Below the pieces are notes generated by a model. The model saw only the letters and a list, made by a program, of their open reading frames with translations. It had not been told where the DNA came from and ran no database searches. This document shows positions 29,016 through 29,988 of a stretch of DNA of 29,988 bases, in pieces (the first letter of the stretch is position 1; every line of letters starts with the position of its first letter). Origin of the DNA: a virus. The stretch lies in the IMG/VR virus record IMGVR_UViG_3300023179_000368, positions 1 through 29,988 of that record; one strand, given 5' to 3'. A program made the position numbers and the translations under genes.

Positions 29016-29988
29016 ATGGCACTCAGTCTGGGCAGTCTCTTCGTTAAGCTGTCGGCAGACCCTTCCGAGCTCGTCAAGGGCATGGACTCCGCAGCCGACA
29101 AGGTGGCGAAGTTCGGCAACAAGATGAACGAGATTTCGGGCAAGCTGGGTGCCTTGGGAGTCTCGCTCGCTGCCATCGGTGCCGGAGCCATTCGCCTTGC
29201 GTCTCAATTCGACTCACAGGTGAAGGGAGCCACCGACAACCTCTCCAACAGCTTCGCCGCTGTCTCTGTGGAGATAGGCCGGGCGCTCCTGCCTGTCGTG
29301 AATATGCTGGCGCAAGCCTTCGCAGCGCTCGCGGGATACCTCCGAAGCGTGGACCCTGAGACGAAGGCGCTCGTCGCAGGCTTCGCCGCAGCGACAGCCG
29401 GGACGCTTACCCTTGTCGCTGGTGTTGGCAAGGTGGTTTCGGCCTTCACGTCCTTGGCGCCTGTCATCTCTGCAGCCCTGGGGCCCATTGTCCCTGCCAT
29501 CCTGCCCATCGTCGCGGTAGTGGCAGCCATTGCCCTCGCGGTGCCTCTCCTGTGGCAGGCATGGAAGGAGAACTTCGGCAACATTCAAGGCTTCACCACC
29601 TATGTCGTCGACGTCATCGTCGAGAAGTGGAACGCCTTCAAGGGCTACTTTTCACGCACTGTCTCCTTTCTCGGCAGCGCATGGGAAACCCTGACGGGCT
29701 TCCTGTGGAAGTCATGGAGCGTCGTGATGAAGGGCGTGGCCACTCTGGCCGGAAGCGTAGCCAAAGCCTTCGGCGCTGACTGGACGATGGAGCTCGAGGC
29801 CTTCAACGAAACCATCGACGACATCGCCAAGCGGGGCTTCGGTGGGCTTGTCGAGGACGCTGTCGACGGTGCCACCATTGTCGGCAAGGCATGGATGGAG
29901 GGCGCTTCGGATATCGGACGGACATTAAAGGATAAGGTGGGCGGAGCCATCAAGGGCGTCTTTGATGAATACGGCAAGGGCCTCGACA
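29016..29988 (+). CDS. Tape measure protein, second copy, cut by the window edge
   Basis: The first 324 residues of the tape measure are read again. Substitutions relative to the first copy are conservative (L/M, V/I, I/V, T/A) and sit mainly in the segment after residue 35 and around residues 85-105. The start has the same strong GGAGGTGA ribosome site. The 3' end lies outside the window, so the frame is incomplete only for that reason. Confidence 0.9.
   Translation, partial: MALSLGSLFVKLSADPSELVKGMDSAADKVAKFGNKMNEISGKLGALGVSLAAIGAGAIRLASQFDSQVKGATDNLSNSFAAVSVEIGRALLPVVNMLAQAFAALAGYLRSVDPETKALVAGFAAATAGTLTLVAGVGKVVSAFTSLAPVISAALGPIVPAILPIVAVVAAIALAVPLLWQAWKENFGNIQGFTTYVVDVIVEKWNAFKGYFSRTVSFLGSAWETLTGFLWKSWSVVMKGVATLAGSVAKAFGADWTMELEAFNETIDDIAKRGFGGLVEDAVDGATIVGKAWMEGASDIGRTLKDKVGGAIKGVFDEYGKGLD

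Larger units (their letters stand above)
28199..29988. repeat. Right copy of the end redundancy (matches 1-1790)
   Basis: This is the second pass through the tail-tube end, the chaperone and the start of the tape measure. It keeps reading frames, ribosome sites and the slippery heptamer while differing at silent positions. The final 127 bases are identical to 1664-1790, so the sequence stops exactly where it rejoins its own start. Confidence 0.93.

Overview
The window is almost entirely one tailed-phage genome with a siphovirus (long, non-contractile tail) plan. It has a tape measure protein, two tail-tube-type proteins, a gpG/gpGT-type frameshifted chaperone, HK97-type head genes and no sheath or baseplate-wedge genes. 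It is GC-rich and tightly packed, with many ATGA/GTGA stop-start overlaps. The host cannot be named. A lipobox protein, several Sec-type signal peptides and a possible spanin suggest a Gram-negative, diderm host (inference). I see no tRNA, rRNA, CRISPR, insertion sequence or bacterial housekeeping gene.

The two ends are the same locus seen twice. Bases 1-1790 and 28199-29988 align without gaps at a constant offset of 28198, but differ at scattered, mostly synonymous positions between 113 and 1663. The last 127 bases are an exact match to 1664-1790. The simplest reading is a circular or circularly permuted genome of about 28.2 kb, covered once completely, plus a 1.8-kb second pass through a sibling strain. 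All usual siphophage modules are present once in the 28.2-kb unit, which supports this.

Layout from left to right. Positions 1-6103: end of a tail-tube gene, tail assembly chaperone with -1 frameshift product, tape measure, a distal-tail-like protein and a large tail-tip protein with FN3-like and C1q-like domains. Positions 6128-8330: three consecutive genes with export signals, including a fibre-like protein. Positions 8327-10351: coiled-coil and lysis genes (possible spanin, NlpC/P60 endolysin, holin-like protein, and a lipoprotein with an HELAH motif). Positions 10190-13593 (minus strand): early genes in two transcription units, namely an ERF annealing protein with its own terminator, then a unit from a strong sigma70-like promoter carrying two small genes, a Cas4/RecB-like Fe-S nuclease, two related zinc-ribbon/ribbon-helix-helix regulators and a 42-residue membrane protein. 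Positions 13621-14415: control region with divergent transcription, a GAAC-N4-GTTC operator, a stand-alone LexA-type DNA-binding domain, a promoter with an A-rich upstream element, and a terminator-like leader hairpin. Positions 14416-18542: replisome-organiser-like gene, DnaB-family helicase, Dam-type methyltransferase, RusA resolvase and small genes. Positions 18552-27340: terminase, portal-MuF fusion, protease/scaffold, an unusual N-terminally extended capsid protein, head decoration and connector genes. Positions 27374-29988: two paralogous tail-tube genes, then the second copy of the chaperone and tape measure.

The genes form a coherent lytic programme: early minus-strand recombination genes, and a rightward run of replication, packaging, head, tail and lysis genes that closes through the window ends to 10351. 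No integrase or full-length cI-type repressor was found, although the whole circle appears to be present.
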